From VRUE01 sp044867925 (GTDB lineage Bacteria; Actinomycetota; Thermoleophilia; Solirubrobacterales; 70-9): a DNA stretch of 26,363 bases. Positions 15,478 through 22,289 of the stretch are shown in pieces. A program made the translations under genes and the position numbers. How positions within the stretch are numbered: the stretch's first letter is position 1; each line of letters opens with the position of its first letter. The stretch spans positions 1 through 26,363 of the forward strand of contig JBIOVV010000019.1 of the NCBI GenBank assembly GCA_044867925.1, in the 5' to 3' direction. The notes below the pieces were generated by a model. It saw nothing but the letters and a program-made list of their open reading frames with translations, ran no database searches and was not told the origin of the DNA.

Positions 15478-16365
15478 ATGGCCGAGAGAGCTACGTTCAG
15501 AGTGAAGACCGGGCTGGCAGAGATGCTCAAGGGCGGAGTGATCATGGATGTGGTCACGCCCGAGCAGGCGCGGATCGCGGAGGAGGCGGGCGCCTGCGCG
15601 GTGATGGCGCTGGAGCGCGTGCCGGCCGACATCCGCAAGGACGGCGGCGTCGCCCGCATGTCCGACCCGGCGATGATCAAGGGGATCCAGGAGGCGGTGA
15701 CGATCCCGGTGATGGCCAAGGCGCGGATCGGGCACTTCGCCGAGGCGCAGGTCCTGCAGGCGCTCGAGGTCGACTACATCGACGAGTCGGAGGTGCTGAC
15801 CCCCGCCGACGAGCGCCACCACATCGACAAGCTCTCATTTCAGGTGCCCTTCGTCTGCGGCGCCACCAACCTCGGCGAGGCGCTGCGGCGCGTCGGCGAG
15901 GGGGCGGCGATGATCCGCTCCAAGGGCGAGGCCGGCACCGGCAACGTGGTCGAGGCGGTGCGCCACATGCGGGAAATCACTTCGGGAATCAAGCGGTTGG
16001 CCCAGCTCGGCCCGGAGGAGCTCGCCGGTGCCGCCAAGGAGCACCAGGCCCCGCTGGAAGTCGTCCACGAGGTGGCGGAGCGGGGCCGGCTGCCGGTACC
16101 GCTCTTCTGCGCCGGCGGTATCGCCACGCCCGCCGATGCGGCGCTGATGATGCAGCTCGGCGCCGAGGGCAACTTCGTCGGCTCGGGCATCTTCAAGAGC
16201 GGCGACCCGGAGCGCCGCGCCAAGGCGATCGTCGAGGCGACCACGCACTTCCGCGATCCCGAGCGGGTCGCGGCGGCCTCGATCGGGCTCGGCGAGGCGA
16301 TGCCCGGCCTGGAGATCGCCGACCTCGCCGCGGCGGACGCGCTTCTACAAGACCGCGGTGCCTGA
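15478..16365 (+). CDS. pdxS: Pyridoxal 5'-phosphate synthase subunit PdxS
   Basis: Synthase subunit of the DXP-independent PLP pathway; makes PLP from ribose 5-phosphate, glyceraldehyde 3-phosphate and ammonia supplied by PdxT. The 295-residue product is collinear with family members: D24 (IMDVV), K81 (MAKARIGH, first Schiff base) and K149 (RSKGEAGTGN, second lysine) fall exactly at the positions numbered in the Bacillus enzyme. It is a (beta/alpha)8 barrel that forms dodecamers. The ATG at 15478 is preferred by the -10 spacing. Its last codons overlap pdxT by 8 nt, ensuring coupled synthesis of the two subunits. Confidence 0.97.
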   Translation: MAERATFRVKTGLAEMLKGGVIMDVVTPEQARIAEEAGACAVMALERVPADIRKDGGVARMSDPAMIKGIQEAVTIPVMAKARIGHFAEAQVLQALEVDYIDESEVLTPADERHHIDKLSFQVPFVCGATNLGEALRRVGEGAAMIRSKGEAGTGNVVEAVRHMREITSGIKRLAQLGPEELAGAAKEHQAPLEVVHEVAERGRLPVPLFCAGGIATPADAALMMQLGAEGNFVGSGIFKSGDPERRAKAIVEATTHFRDPERVAAASIGLGEAMPGLEIADLAAADALLQDRGA

Positions 16366-16951
16366 GCTGCGCCTCGGCGTTCTCGCAATCCAGGGAGGTT
16401 TTGAAGCGCACTGCGAGGTGCTGCGCGGGTTGGGCGCGGAGGTGGACGAGGTGCGCCTCGCCGCCGACCTGGTCGGGCTCGACGGTCTGGTCATCCCCGG
16501 TGGCGAGAGCACGACGATCTCGAAGGGGATCTCCTCGGCCGGTCTGGAGGAGCCGATCCGGGCGCTGCGCGAGGGCGGCGGCACGATCTTCGGCACCTGC
16601 GCCGGGATGATCGTCTGCGACAGCGAGCACCTCGGTTTGATCGACGCCGGCGCGGCCCGCAATGCCTTTGGGCGGCAGCTGCAGAGCTTCGAGGCCGACC
16701 TCGAGATCGATGGGATCGGCGACGAGCCAATGCGCGCTGTCTTCATCCGCGCCCCCTGGGTCGCGCGCTGTGGGCCCGACGTCGAGGTGCTCGCCGGCTA
16801 TGAAGGACACCCGGTGGCGATTCGCGAAGGCGGCGTGCTCGCTTGCGCCTTCCACCCCGAGCTGACCGACGATTCGAGATTGCACGCACTGTTCATGGCG
16901 ATGACCACGAGCGCGCGAGAAGGTCGCGCGCGGGAGGAGGCGGAGACTTGA
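16358..16951 (+). CDS. pdxT: Pyridoxal 5'-phosphate synthase glutaminase subunit PdxT
   Basis: Class I glutaminase that feeds ammonia to PdxS. In the 197-residue product the triad is C81 (GTCAGMI), H166 and E168 (FHPEL); the oxyanion segment PGGESTT (47-53) and N-terminal LAIQGGFEAH are diagnostic. GTG at 16358 sits inside the pdxS end (8-nt overlap). The stop overlaps the following TTG start by 4 nt, so pdxS, pdxT and the M29 peptidase look like one translational unit. Length is normal. Confidence 0.96.
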   Translation: MPELRLGVLAIQGGFEAHCEVLRGLGAEVDEVRLAADLVGLDGLVIPGGESTTISKGISSAGLEEPIRALREGGGTIFGTCAGMIVCDSEHLGLIDAGAARNAFGRQLQSFEADLEIDGIGDEPMRAVFIRAPWVARCGPDVEVLAGYEGHPVAIREGGVLACAFHPELTDDSRLHALFMAMTTSAREGRAREEAET

Positions 16952-18051
16952 GGGACCCTAGAGCGGAGAACCTGGCGAAGATCCTGGTCGGCTACTCGAC
17001 CAAGGTCAAGGCCGGCGAGGTCGTCTCGATCGATGGCGAGGTCGGCGCCGAGCCCCTGCTGCGGGCGATCTACGAGGAGGTGCTGAAGGCCGGCGCCCAC
17101 CCGATCCTCAACGTCGGCCTCGACGGCTTGGCGGCGATCTACTACGAGCACGCCAGCGACGAGCAGCTGGCCTGGATCTCGCCGCTGATGAAGTGGACGG
17201 TGGAGAACGCCGACGTCCGCATCGGCGTCGGCGCCAGCGCCAACACCCGCGAACTCTCGGCGATCCCGCCCGAGCGGCAGACGCGCAGGCAGACCGCCAC
17301 CGGCCCCGTGCTCAACAAGATGATGGAGCGCAGCGCCACCGGCGAGTTCCGCTGGTGCTACACCCTCTACCCGACCAACGCCTACGCCTCCGAGGCCGAG
17401 ATGAGCCTCGCCGGCTACGAGGATTTCTACTTCGGCGCCTGCCTGGCGGACGACCCGGACCCGCTCACCGCCTGGAAGCGGGCCTCGTCGGAGTGCGAAC
17501 GCCTTGCTGAGTGGATCGAGGGCCACGAGGAGGTTCGCGTCACCGCGCCCGGCACCGACATCAAGCTCGGCATCGCCGGCCGTAAGTTCATCCCCTGCGT
17601 CGGCGATCACAACATGCCCGACGGCGAGTTCTTCACCGGCCCGGTCGAGGACTCGGTCGAGGGCGAGGTGACGTTCCACCTGCCGGCCGTGATCGGCGGT
17701 CGCGAGGTCTCCGGCGTGCGCCTGCGCTTCGAGGCCGGCAAGGTCGTCGACGCCAGCGCCGAGCGCGGCGAGGAGTTCCTGATCCAGCTGCTCGACACCG
17801 ACGAGGGCGCCCGTCGCCTCGGCGAGCTCGGGATCGGGACCAACTACGCGATCGACCGCGGCACGCTCGAGGTCCTGCTCGACGAGAAGATCGGCGGCAC
17901 CGTCCACATGGCGGTCGGAAAGTCCTACCCCGAGTCCGGCGGAGTCAACGACTCCGCCGTGCACACGGACCTGGTCTGCGACCTGCGCAAGGGCGGCAAG
18001 ATCGAAGTCGACGGCGAGGACTTCCAGGTCGACGGGAAATTCGTCGTTTAG
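16948..18051 (+). CDS. M29-family aminopeptidase
   Basis: Metal-dependent leucyl-type aminopeptidase of the thermophilic M29 group (AmpS/AmpT/PepS-like), cytoplasmic. In the 367-residue product the family ligand set E..E..H..Y..H-x-D is visible as E227 (DGEFFTGP), E293 (LGELGIGTN), H320 (GTVHMAVG), Y327, H339 and D341 (AVHTDLVCD). I chose TTG at 16948: it overlaps the pdxT stop (TTGA), a purine-rich GGAGGAGGCGGAG precedes it, and the family N-terminus (ENLAKILVGYSTKVKAGE) starts at residue 7. Its coupling to the PLP operon has no obvious biochemical reason; peptide or amino-acid recycling is conceivable. Confidence 0.92.
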   Translation: MRDPRAENLAKILVGYSTKVKAGEVVSIDGEVGAEPLLRAIYEEVLKAGAHPILNVGLDGLAAIYYEHASDEQLAWISPLMKWTVENADVRIGVGASANTRELSAIPPERQTRRQTATGPVLNKMMERSATGEFRWCYTLYPTNAYASEAEMSLAGYEDFYFGACLADDPDPLTAWKRASSECERLAEWIEGHEEVRVTAPGTDIKLGIAGRKFIPCVGDHNMPDGEFFTGPVEDSVEGEVTFHLPAVIGGREVSGVRLRFEAGKVVDASAERGEEFLIQLLDTDEGARRLGELGIGTNYAIDRGTLEVLLDEKIGGTVHMAVGKSYPESGGVNDSAVHTDLVCDLRKGGKIEVDGEDFQVDGKFVV

Positions 18052-18061
18052 GCCGTCCGCG

Positions 18062-18508
18062 CTACTGGTTCGGAATCGGCGATCCCGCCAGCAGGAAGAA
18101 CCAGAAGGTGAGGCAGAGGGCGGCGAGGATCACCGAGCCCATCAGCACGGCCTCGACCACGGTCGTGGTGCCGGCCTGGGGCGAGGTGTCGCGCATGCTC
18201 TTCAGCCAGGTGGGCCGCATCGGCTCGAGGCGGTTGGTGCCGGTGACCTGGATGTAGAGGCGGTTGAGCCGACCGATCAGCCAGGCGACGACGAGGATCG
18301 TGACGAGGATCCCGGCGGCGACGACGAAGTAGGGGCCCTGGCTGGGAAATTGGGTGGTCGAGACCTTCGAGCCGATGTAGATCCAGCCGAGCGGGATGAG
18401 GGTCCAGATCGCCAGAGCGGCGAACAGCATCGCCACGAATATGAGGCTTGCGGCCAATCCTCTGGCCGCCCCGCCCCTGTGCGGCTCGGTGACCATTTCC
18501 ACATTCAT
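18062..18508 (-). CDS. Small membrane protein, unknown function
   Basis: 148-residue protein with three strongly hydrophobic stretches (near 19-43, 59-80, 119-141). It contains WIYIGSKVSTTQFPSQGPYFVV between the first two and a cytoplasmic loop with basic residues; no recognised domain. Start ATG 18508 gives the longest sensible product; ATG 18493 (MVTEPHRGG) is a credible alternative that would free the overlapping promoter sequence. It diverges from yebC with only 12 bp between start codons. It converges on the M29 peptidase with a 10-nt gap. Confidence 0.72.
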   Translation of the reverse strand: MNVEMVTEPHRGGAARGLAASLIFVAMLFAALAIWTLIPLGWIYIGSKVSTTQFPSQGPYFVVAAGILVTILVVAWLIGRLNRLYIQVTGTNRLEPMRPTWLKSMRDTSPQAGTTTVVEAVLMGSVILAALCLTFWFFLLAGSPIPNQ

Positions 18509-18513
18509 AGAAT
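18508..18513 (+). promoter_or_regulatory. Putative leaderless -10 (TAGAAT) of yebC
   Basis: TAGAAT ends 7 nt before ATG 18521. It is part of a palindrome CATTC-ATA-GAATG (18502-18514) that also covers the start region of the divergent membrane-protein gene. Confidence 0.5.
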
Positions 18514-18520
18514 GCCAGGT

Positions 18521-19273
18521 ATGTCTGGACACTCGAAGTGGTCTTCCATTAAGCACAAGAAGGGTGCCGCCGACGCCAAGCGCGGCAAGCTCTTCACCAA
18601 GCTGGCCAGGGCGATAACGGTTGCCTCCCGGGACGGTGGGCCCGATCCCGACGCCAATGCGCCCCTTGCCACCGCGATTCAGAAGGCGCGCGACGCCTCG
18701 ATGCCGAAGGACAACATCCAGCGCGCCGTCGATCGCGGCAGCGGGATCGGCACCGACGCCGATGCGATCGAACAGATCCTCTTCGAGGGCTACGGCCCCG
18801 GCGGCGCGGCGATTCTGGTCGAGGCGCTGAGCGACAACCGCAACCGCACCAGCGCCGACGTGCGCCATGCCTTCAGCAAGCACCACGGCAACCTCGGCGA
18901 GCCGGGCTCGGTCGCCTGGATCTTCGAGAAACGCGGCGTGGTCGTCGTCGACGGCGACCGCTACGGCGAGGACGACGTGATCGTCGCGATCGACGCCGGG
19001 GCCGAGGACGTGCGCGAGGACGGCGACCAGCTGCGCGTGATCTGCGAGCCCGGCGACCTCGGTTCGGTGCGCCAGGCCCTGGAAGGGGCGGGGGTGGAGG
19101 TGCTGTCCTCCGACCTCACGATGGAGCCGAAGAGCACGGTGATGGTCAAGGGCAGCGAGGCCGAATGGCTGCTCAAGCTCGTCGACCACCTCGAGGAGCA
19201 CGACGACGTCAACGAGGTTCACGCCAACTTCGACGTGCCGGCGGAGATCATCGAGAAACTGGCTGCAGCTTAA
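18521..19273 (+). CDS. yebC: YebC/PmpR-family protein (TACO1-like)
   Basis: 250-residue member of the YebC/TACO1 family, which includes transcription regulators and, as more recently described, ribosome-associated factors that relieve stalling. The hallmark N-terminus MSGHSKWSSIKHKKGAADAKRGKLFTKLARAI is intact, followed by DNIQRAVDRGSG, EGYGPGGAAILVEALSDNRNRT and the acidic final domain (EVHANFDVP). The ATG is selected by the family N-terminus and by the -10. In many bacteria yebC precedes ruvCAB, as here. A perfect inverted-repeat element starts at its stop codon. Confidence 0.96.
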   Translation: MSGHSKWSSIKHKKGAADAKRGKLFTKLARAITVASRDGGPDPDANAPLATAIQKARDASMPKDNIQRAVDRGSGIGTDADAIEQILFEGYGPGGAAILVEALSDNRNRTSADVRHAFSKHHGNLGEPGSVAWIFEKRGVVVVDGDRYGEDDVIVAIDAGAEDVREDGDQLRVICEPGDLGSVRQALEGAGVEVLSSDLTMEPKSTVMVKGSEAEWLLKLVDHLEEHDDVNEVHANFDVPAEIIEKLAAA

Positions 19274-19386
19274 GGGCCCGGTCCGGCAGGGGTTCCGCTT
19301 AACTTTTCGATGGAGACGCCGGAGCTGTCGCCGCTGGGGATTGCCGAAAAAGTACAAGACGCTCCACCCCTGCCGGACCGGGCCCT
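19273..19386. repeat. 114-bp element with perfect 21-bp inverted arms
   Basis: Arms 19273-19293 and 19366-19386 are exact inverse complements (start AGGGCCCGGTCC, end GGACCGGGCCCT), and 3 more bases pair beyond one mismatch. The 72-nt interior has a second imperfect stem (ACTTTTCG near 19303-19310 with CGAAAAAGT near 19345-19354). No target-site duplication is seen at the ends. It could be a long structured RNA or terminator between yebC and ruvC, or a miniature mobile-element relic. Confidence 0.7.
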
Positions 19387-19421
19387 GAAGGCATCCGGAG
19401 CTAGTCCCAGAATCAGCCGTT

Positions 19422-19949
19422 ATGCAAGTTGTGATGGGGATTGACCCTGGGGCGGCGAATTTGGGCTTTGGCGTTGTCAGGATCGAGGGCAGCCGCATGG
19501 TTGCGCTCGACGGTGGTGTGGTCGAAACCTCCTCCGCAGCGCCGATCGAGCAGCGCCTGGAGCGGATCCACGGCTCGCTCGCCGAGCTGATCGAGTGGCA
19601 CCGGCCGGCGGCGATGGCGCTCGAGGATCTCTACTTCGGCAAGAACGTGCACTCGGCGATGGCGGTCGGCCGTGCCAGCGGCGCGGCGATGCTCGCCGCC
19701 GCCCAGCATGGCGTCAACTGCTTCGCCTACACGCCGCAGGCGATCAAGAAGGCGGTCTGCGGCTCCGGCGGCGCCGGCAAGGAGCAGGTGCAGCGGATGG
19801 TCGGCACCCTGCTCGGCCTGCCCGATCCGCCGACGCCCGACCACGCGGCGGACGCGCTGGCGGTGGCGATCTGCCACGGCGGCGCAACCGGGCGCGAAGC
19901 GGCGACCCTGGCCGCCGAAGAAGCCGTCTCGCAGAGGATGGCCGGATGA
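19422..19949 (+). CDS. ruvC: Holliday junction resolvase RuvC
   Basis: Endonuclease that symmetrically cleaves Holliday junctions. The 175-residue product has the RNase H-like acidic set: D8 (GIDPGAANLGFG), E68 (ALEDLYFGKN), and D140/H141/D144 (PDHAADALAVA). ATG at 19422 gives the usual short stretch before GIDPG. The upstream CAGAAT is a poor -10 at leaderless distance (8 nt), so the promoter is unclear and transcription may come through the inverted-repeat element from yebC. The stop overlaps ruvA by 4 nt (ATGA). I saw no actinobacterial LexA box upstream. Confidence 0.96.
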   Translation: MQVVMGIDPGAANLGFGVVRIEGSRMVALDGGVVETSSAAPIEQRLERIHGSLAELIEWHRPAAMALEDLYFGKNVHSAMAVGRASGAAMLAAAQHGVNCFAYTPQAIKKAVCGSGGAGKEQVQRMVGTLLGLPDPPTPDHAADALAVAICHGGATGREAATLAAEEAVSQRMAG

Positions 19950-20542
19950 TTGCGGCGGTGCGGGGCGAGGTGATGGTGCGGCGACCCGATCACGTCGTCG
20001 TCGACACCGGCGGTGTCGGCTACCGGCTGGCGGTCTCGGCGGAGACGCTGAAGGCCGTCCCGGCGACCGGCAGGGAGGTCTTCCTCCATGCCGAGCTGAT
20101 CTCGCGCGAGGACTCGCTCTCGCTCTTCGGCTTCGCCTCAGAGGAGGAGCGAGACCTCTTCGGCGAGCTGATCTCGGTCAGCGGGATCGGGCCGAAGGTG
20201 GCGCTGGCGGCCCTCTCCGGCGGCCCCGCCCGCGAGCTGCTGCGCGCGATCGCGGCCGGCGACGCCAAACGCTTTCAGGCCGTGCCCGGCATCGGCAAGC
20301 GCACCTCGGAGCGGATCATCGTCGAGCTGCGCGAGAAGGTCGCCGGCTCGCTCGAGGACGAGATCGGCGCGCTCGCCGCCGACGGCACCGACGCCCGCGG
20401 CCTCGCCCGCGACGGCCTGGTCAATCTCGGCTACGCGCCGCTGGAGGCCGAGCAGCTGCTCGAAGGCATCGAGGGCAGCGACGCCGAGGAGCTGCTGGCT
20501 GCGGCGCTGCGCAAAGCCGGCTCCTCGCGGAGCAAGGCGTGA
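19946..20542 (+). CDS. ruvA: Holliday junction DNA helicase subunit RuvA
   Basis: Tetrameric junction-binding subunit that loads RuvB. The 198-residue product shows the N-terminal OB domain (MIAAVRGEV...VDTGGVGYRLAVS), two helix-hairpin-helix motifs (SVSGIGPKVALAALSG and AVPGIGKRTSERIIVEL), and the C-terminal RuvB-binding helices (ARDGLVNLGYAPLEAEQLL). Overlaps ruvC (ATGA) and ruvB (GTGA) by 4 nt each, typical of a coupled operon. Confidence 0.96.
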   Translation: MIAAVRGEVMVRRPDHVVVDTGGVGYRLAVSAETLKAVPATGREVFLHAELISREDSLSLFGFASEEERDLFGELISVSGIGPKVALAALSGGPARELLRAIAAGDAKRFQAVPGIGKRTSERIIVELREKVAGSLEDEIGALAADGTDARGLARDGLVNLGYAPLEAEQLLEGIEGSDAEELLAAALRKAGSSRSKA

Positions 20543-21621
20543 GCGACCGGATTCGAACCCCGGGGATCGACGGGCCGTTCCCGCCCGGCGACGAGACGCC
20601 GCCCGACGACGTTCGCGTTCATGACGCCCGCGCCGATGCCCCCGATGAGGATCTCGACCGCTCGCTGCGCCCGCGCACGCTGGCGGACTTCGTCAACCAG
20701 GAGCAGGTCACCGAGCAGCTCTCGATCTTCATCGAGGCCGCCCGCGGGCGCGACGAGCCGCTCGACCACGTGCTGCTCGCCGGACCGCCCGGCCTCGGCA
20801 AGACCTCGCTCGCCCACATCGTCGCCGAGGAGATGGGCGTGCCGCTCGTGCAGACCGCCGGCCCGGCCCTCGAGCGCAAGGCCGACGTCGCCTCCTTCCT
20901 CACCGCGCTGGAGCCCGGCAGCGTCTTCTTCGTCGATGAGATCCACCGCCTCGGAAGGGCGGTCGAGGAGACCCTCTACCCGGCGATGGAGGACGGCGAG
21001 CTGCCGGTCGTGCTCGGTCAGGGCGCCGGCGCCCGTACGGTCACCCTGCCGCTGCCGCCCTTCACCCTGATCGGCGCCACCACCCGCGCCGGGCTGCTGA
21101 CGACGCCGCTGCGCGACCGCTTCGGTCTCTCGCATCGCCTCGAGCACTACGGACCCACGCACCTGAGCGAGATCATCGTGCGTTCGGCCGGGATCCTCGG
21201 GGTCGAGATCGACGCCGAGGGGGCGCAGACGATCGCCGAACGCTCGCGCGGCACCCCGCGTGTCGCCAATCGCCTGCTCAAGCGGGTGCGGGACTTCGCC
21301 CAGGTCAAGGAGCGCGGCGCGATCGACGCCGAGGTCGCCGACGCCGCGCTGGCGATGCTCGAGGTCGACGCCGGCGGCCTCGACCGCAGCGACCGGGCTC
21401 TGCTCGACGTGGTCGCGACCAAGTTCGCCGGCGGCCCCGTCGGCCTCTCGACCTTGGCCGTGGCGATCGGCGAGGAGGCCGACACGATCGAGGACGTGCT
21501 CGAGCCCTATCTGCTCCAGCAGGGCCTGCTGAAGCGCACCCCACGCGGCCGCGTGATCACGCCCAGGGCCTACGAGCACCTGGGTCTGCCCGTTCCCGAA
21601 GGAGCGAACAGCCTCTTCTAG
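20539..21621 (+). CDS. ruvB: Holliday junction branch-migration ATPase RuvB
   Basis: AAA+ hexameric motor of branch migration. In the 360-residue product Walker A is GPPGLGKT (82-89) and Walker B VFFVDEIHRL (D133-E134); sensor-1 GATTRAGLLTTPLRDRFG and the C-terminal winged helix (QQGLLKRTPRGRVITPRAY) are present. The N-terminus before RSLRPRTLADF is about 40 residues, Pro/Asp-rich and longer than in many homologues; the GTG at 20539 is fixed by the 4-nt overlap with ruvA, so the extension appears genuine. Confidence 0.96.
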   Translation: MSDRIRTPGIDGPFPPGDETPPDDVRVHDARADAPDEDLDRSLRPRTLADFVNQEQVTEQLSIFIEAARGRDEPLDHVLLAGPPGLGKTSLAHIVAEEMGVPLVQTAGPALERKADVASFLTALEPGSVFFVDEIHRLGRAVEETLYPAMEDGELPVVLGQGAGARTVTLPLPPFTLIGATTRAGLLTTPLRDRFGLSHRLEHYGPTHLSEIIVRSAGILGVEIDAEGAQTIAERSRGTPRVANRLLKRVRDFAQVKERGAIDAEVADAALAMLEVDAGGLDRSDRALLDVVATKFAGGPVGLSTLAVAIGEEADTIEDVLEPYLLQQGLLKRTPRGRVITPRAYEHLGLPVPEGANSLF

Positions 21622-21688
21622 AGTCCCGTCGGGTGCCCCGCGTGTGCGACTCGCGAGCGCCGGAACAAGCGGAACAAGGACGCAAGAA

Positions 21689-21715
21689 GGTCGAATAGTC
21701 GTGCACTATTCGACC
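21689..21715. promoter_or_regulatory. Perfect 11-bp hairpin downstream of ruvB
   Basis: GGTCGAATAGT-CGTGC-ACTATTCGACC. It is the most AT-rich perfect palindrome in the window, 67 nt after the ruvB stop and 87 nt before the next start. No U-run follows, so it could be a terminator or an operator of the downstream gene. A tandem CGGAACAAG pair (21661-21678) lies just before it. Confidence 0.45.
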
Positions 21716-21788
21716 GAGTGAGGACGCCGTGCCGCGCCGTTTCCGCCACCGCCAGGCGTGCGCGGGGGGCATCCGGCGGGACTCTCAG

Positions 21789-21794
21789 TAACCT
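21789..21794 (+). promoter_or_regulatory. Putative leaderless -10 (TAACCT) of the zinc-ribbon/PAS protein
   Basis: TAACCT ends 8 nt before ATG 21803; the intervening bases are GCGGGGGG, which could also serve as a weak Shine-Dalgarno. Confidence 0.4.
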
Positions 21795-21802
21795 GCGGGG
21801 GG

Positions 21803-22282
21803 ATGCCGTTCTTCATCTGCCCCAACTGCGGCCACCGGGAGGTCAGCGCGGAGCGCACCGCGGGCTTCAGCGCGCGCCCCAAGGGCTGCTCCAAGTGCGG
21901 CTTCGGCTTCGTCTTCGAGCTCCTCGACGACTACTACCCGGCACCCAACGCGGCCTTCTTCGTCTGCGACCAGAAAGCACGGGTGATCGACGCCGGCCGC
22001 GGCAGCTTCGAGCTGACCGGGCTGACCGATGAGGACGTGATCGGCCGGCCCGTGCAGGAGGTTCTCGGCCTGCAGTGGCGCGAGGAGGCAAAGGTGCCGG
22101 GCGGCGACCGTGAGAGCGCCGCGGATCCGATCGCGACCTCGCTGGAGTGGGGCGTGCGCTCGCTCGGCAAGCGGGTCTCGGTCAACGCAGAGGGTGACCT
22201 TCCGGCGGAGGCCGTCGCCGACGTCTTCCCGGCTTACGACGATGACGGGGGACTGCTGATCGTCCTCACCCCGGAGGGCTGA
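21803..22282 (+). CDS. Zinc-ribbon plus PAS-like domain protein
   Basis: 159-residue cytoplasmic protein. Residues 6-32 hold a zinc ribbon (C6-P-N-C9 and C29-S-K-C32). Residues about 45-95 look like a PAS sensor core (AAFFVCDQKARVIDAGRGSFELTG then DEDVIGRPVQEVLGL, the typical PAS 'G..VxE' ending). The rest ends in a strand DDDGGLLIVLTPEG, also PAS-like. There is no output domain, so it may act by protein-protein contact. It lies 7 nt upstream of secDF and is probably in the same operon. Function unknown. Confidence 0.75.
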   Translation: MPFFICPNCGHREVSAERTAGFSARPKGCSKCGFGFVFELLDDYYPAPNAAFFVCDQKARVIDAGRGSFELTGLTDEDVIGRPVQEVLGLQWREEAKVPGGDRESAADPIATSLEWGVRSLGKRVSVNAEGDLPAEAVADVFPAYDDDGGLLIVLTPEG

Positions 22283-22289
22283 TCAAAGC

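Noticed and set aside
19273..19386. Insertion sequence or transposon
   Set aside because: Too short for a transposase, no target-site duplication, and the ends match stop-codon boundaries; kept as a repeat of unknown nature.
21692..21713. LexA/SOS box near ruvB
   Set aside because: TCGAA...TTCGA ends are 13 nt apart instead of the short spacing of actinobacterial SOS boxes, and the site is downstream of ruvB.
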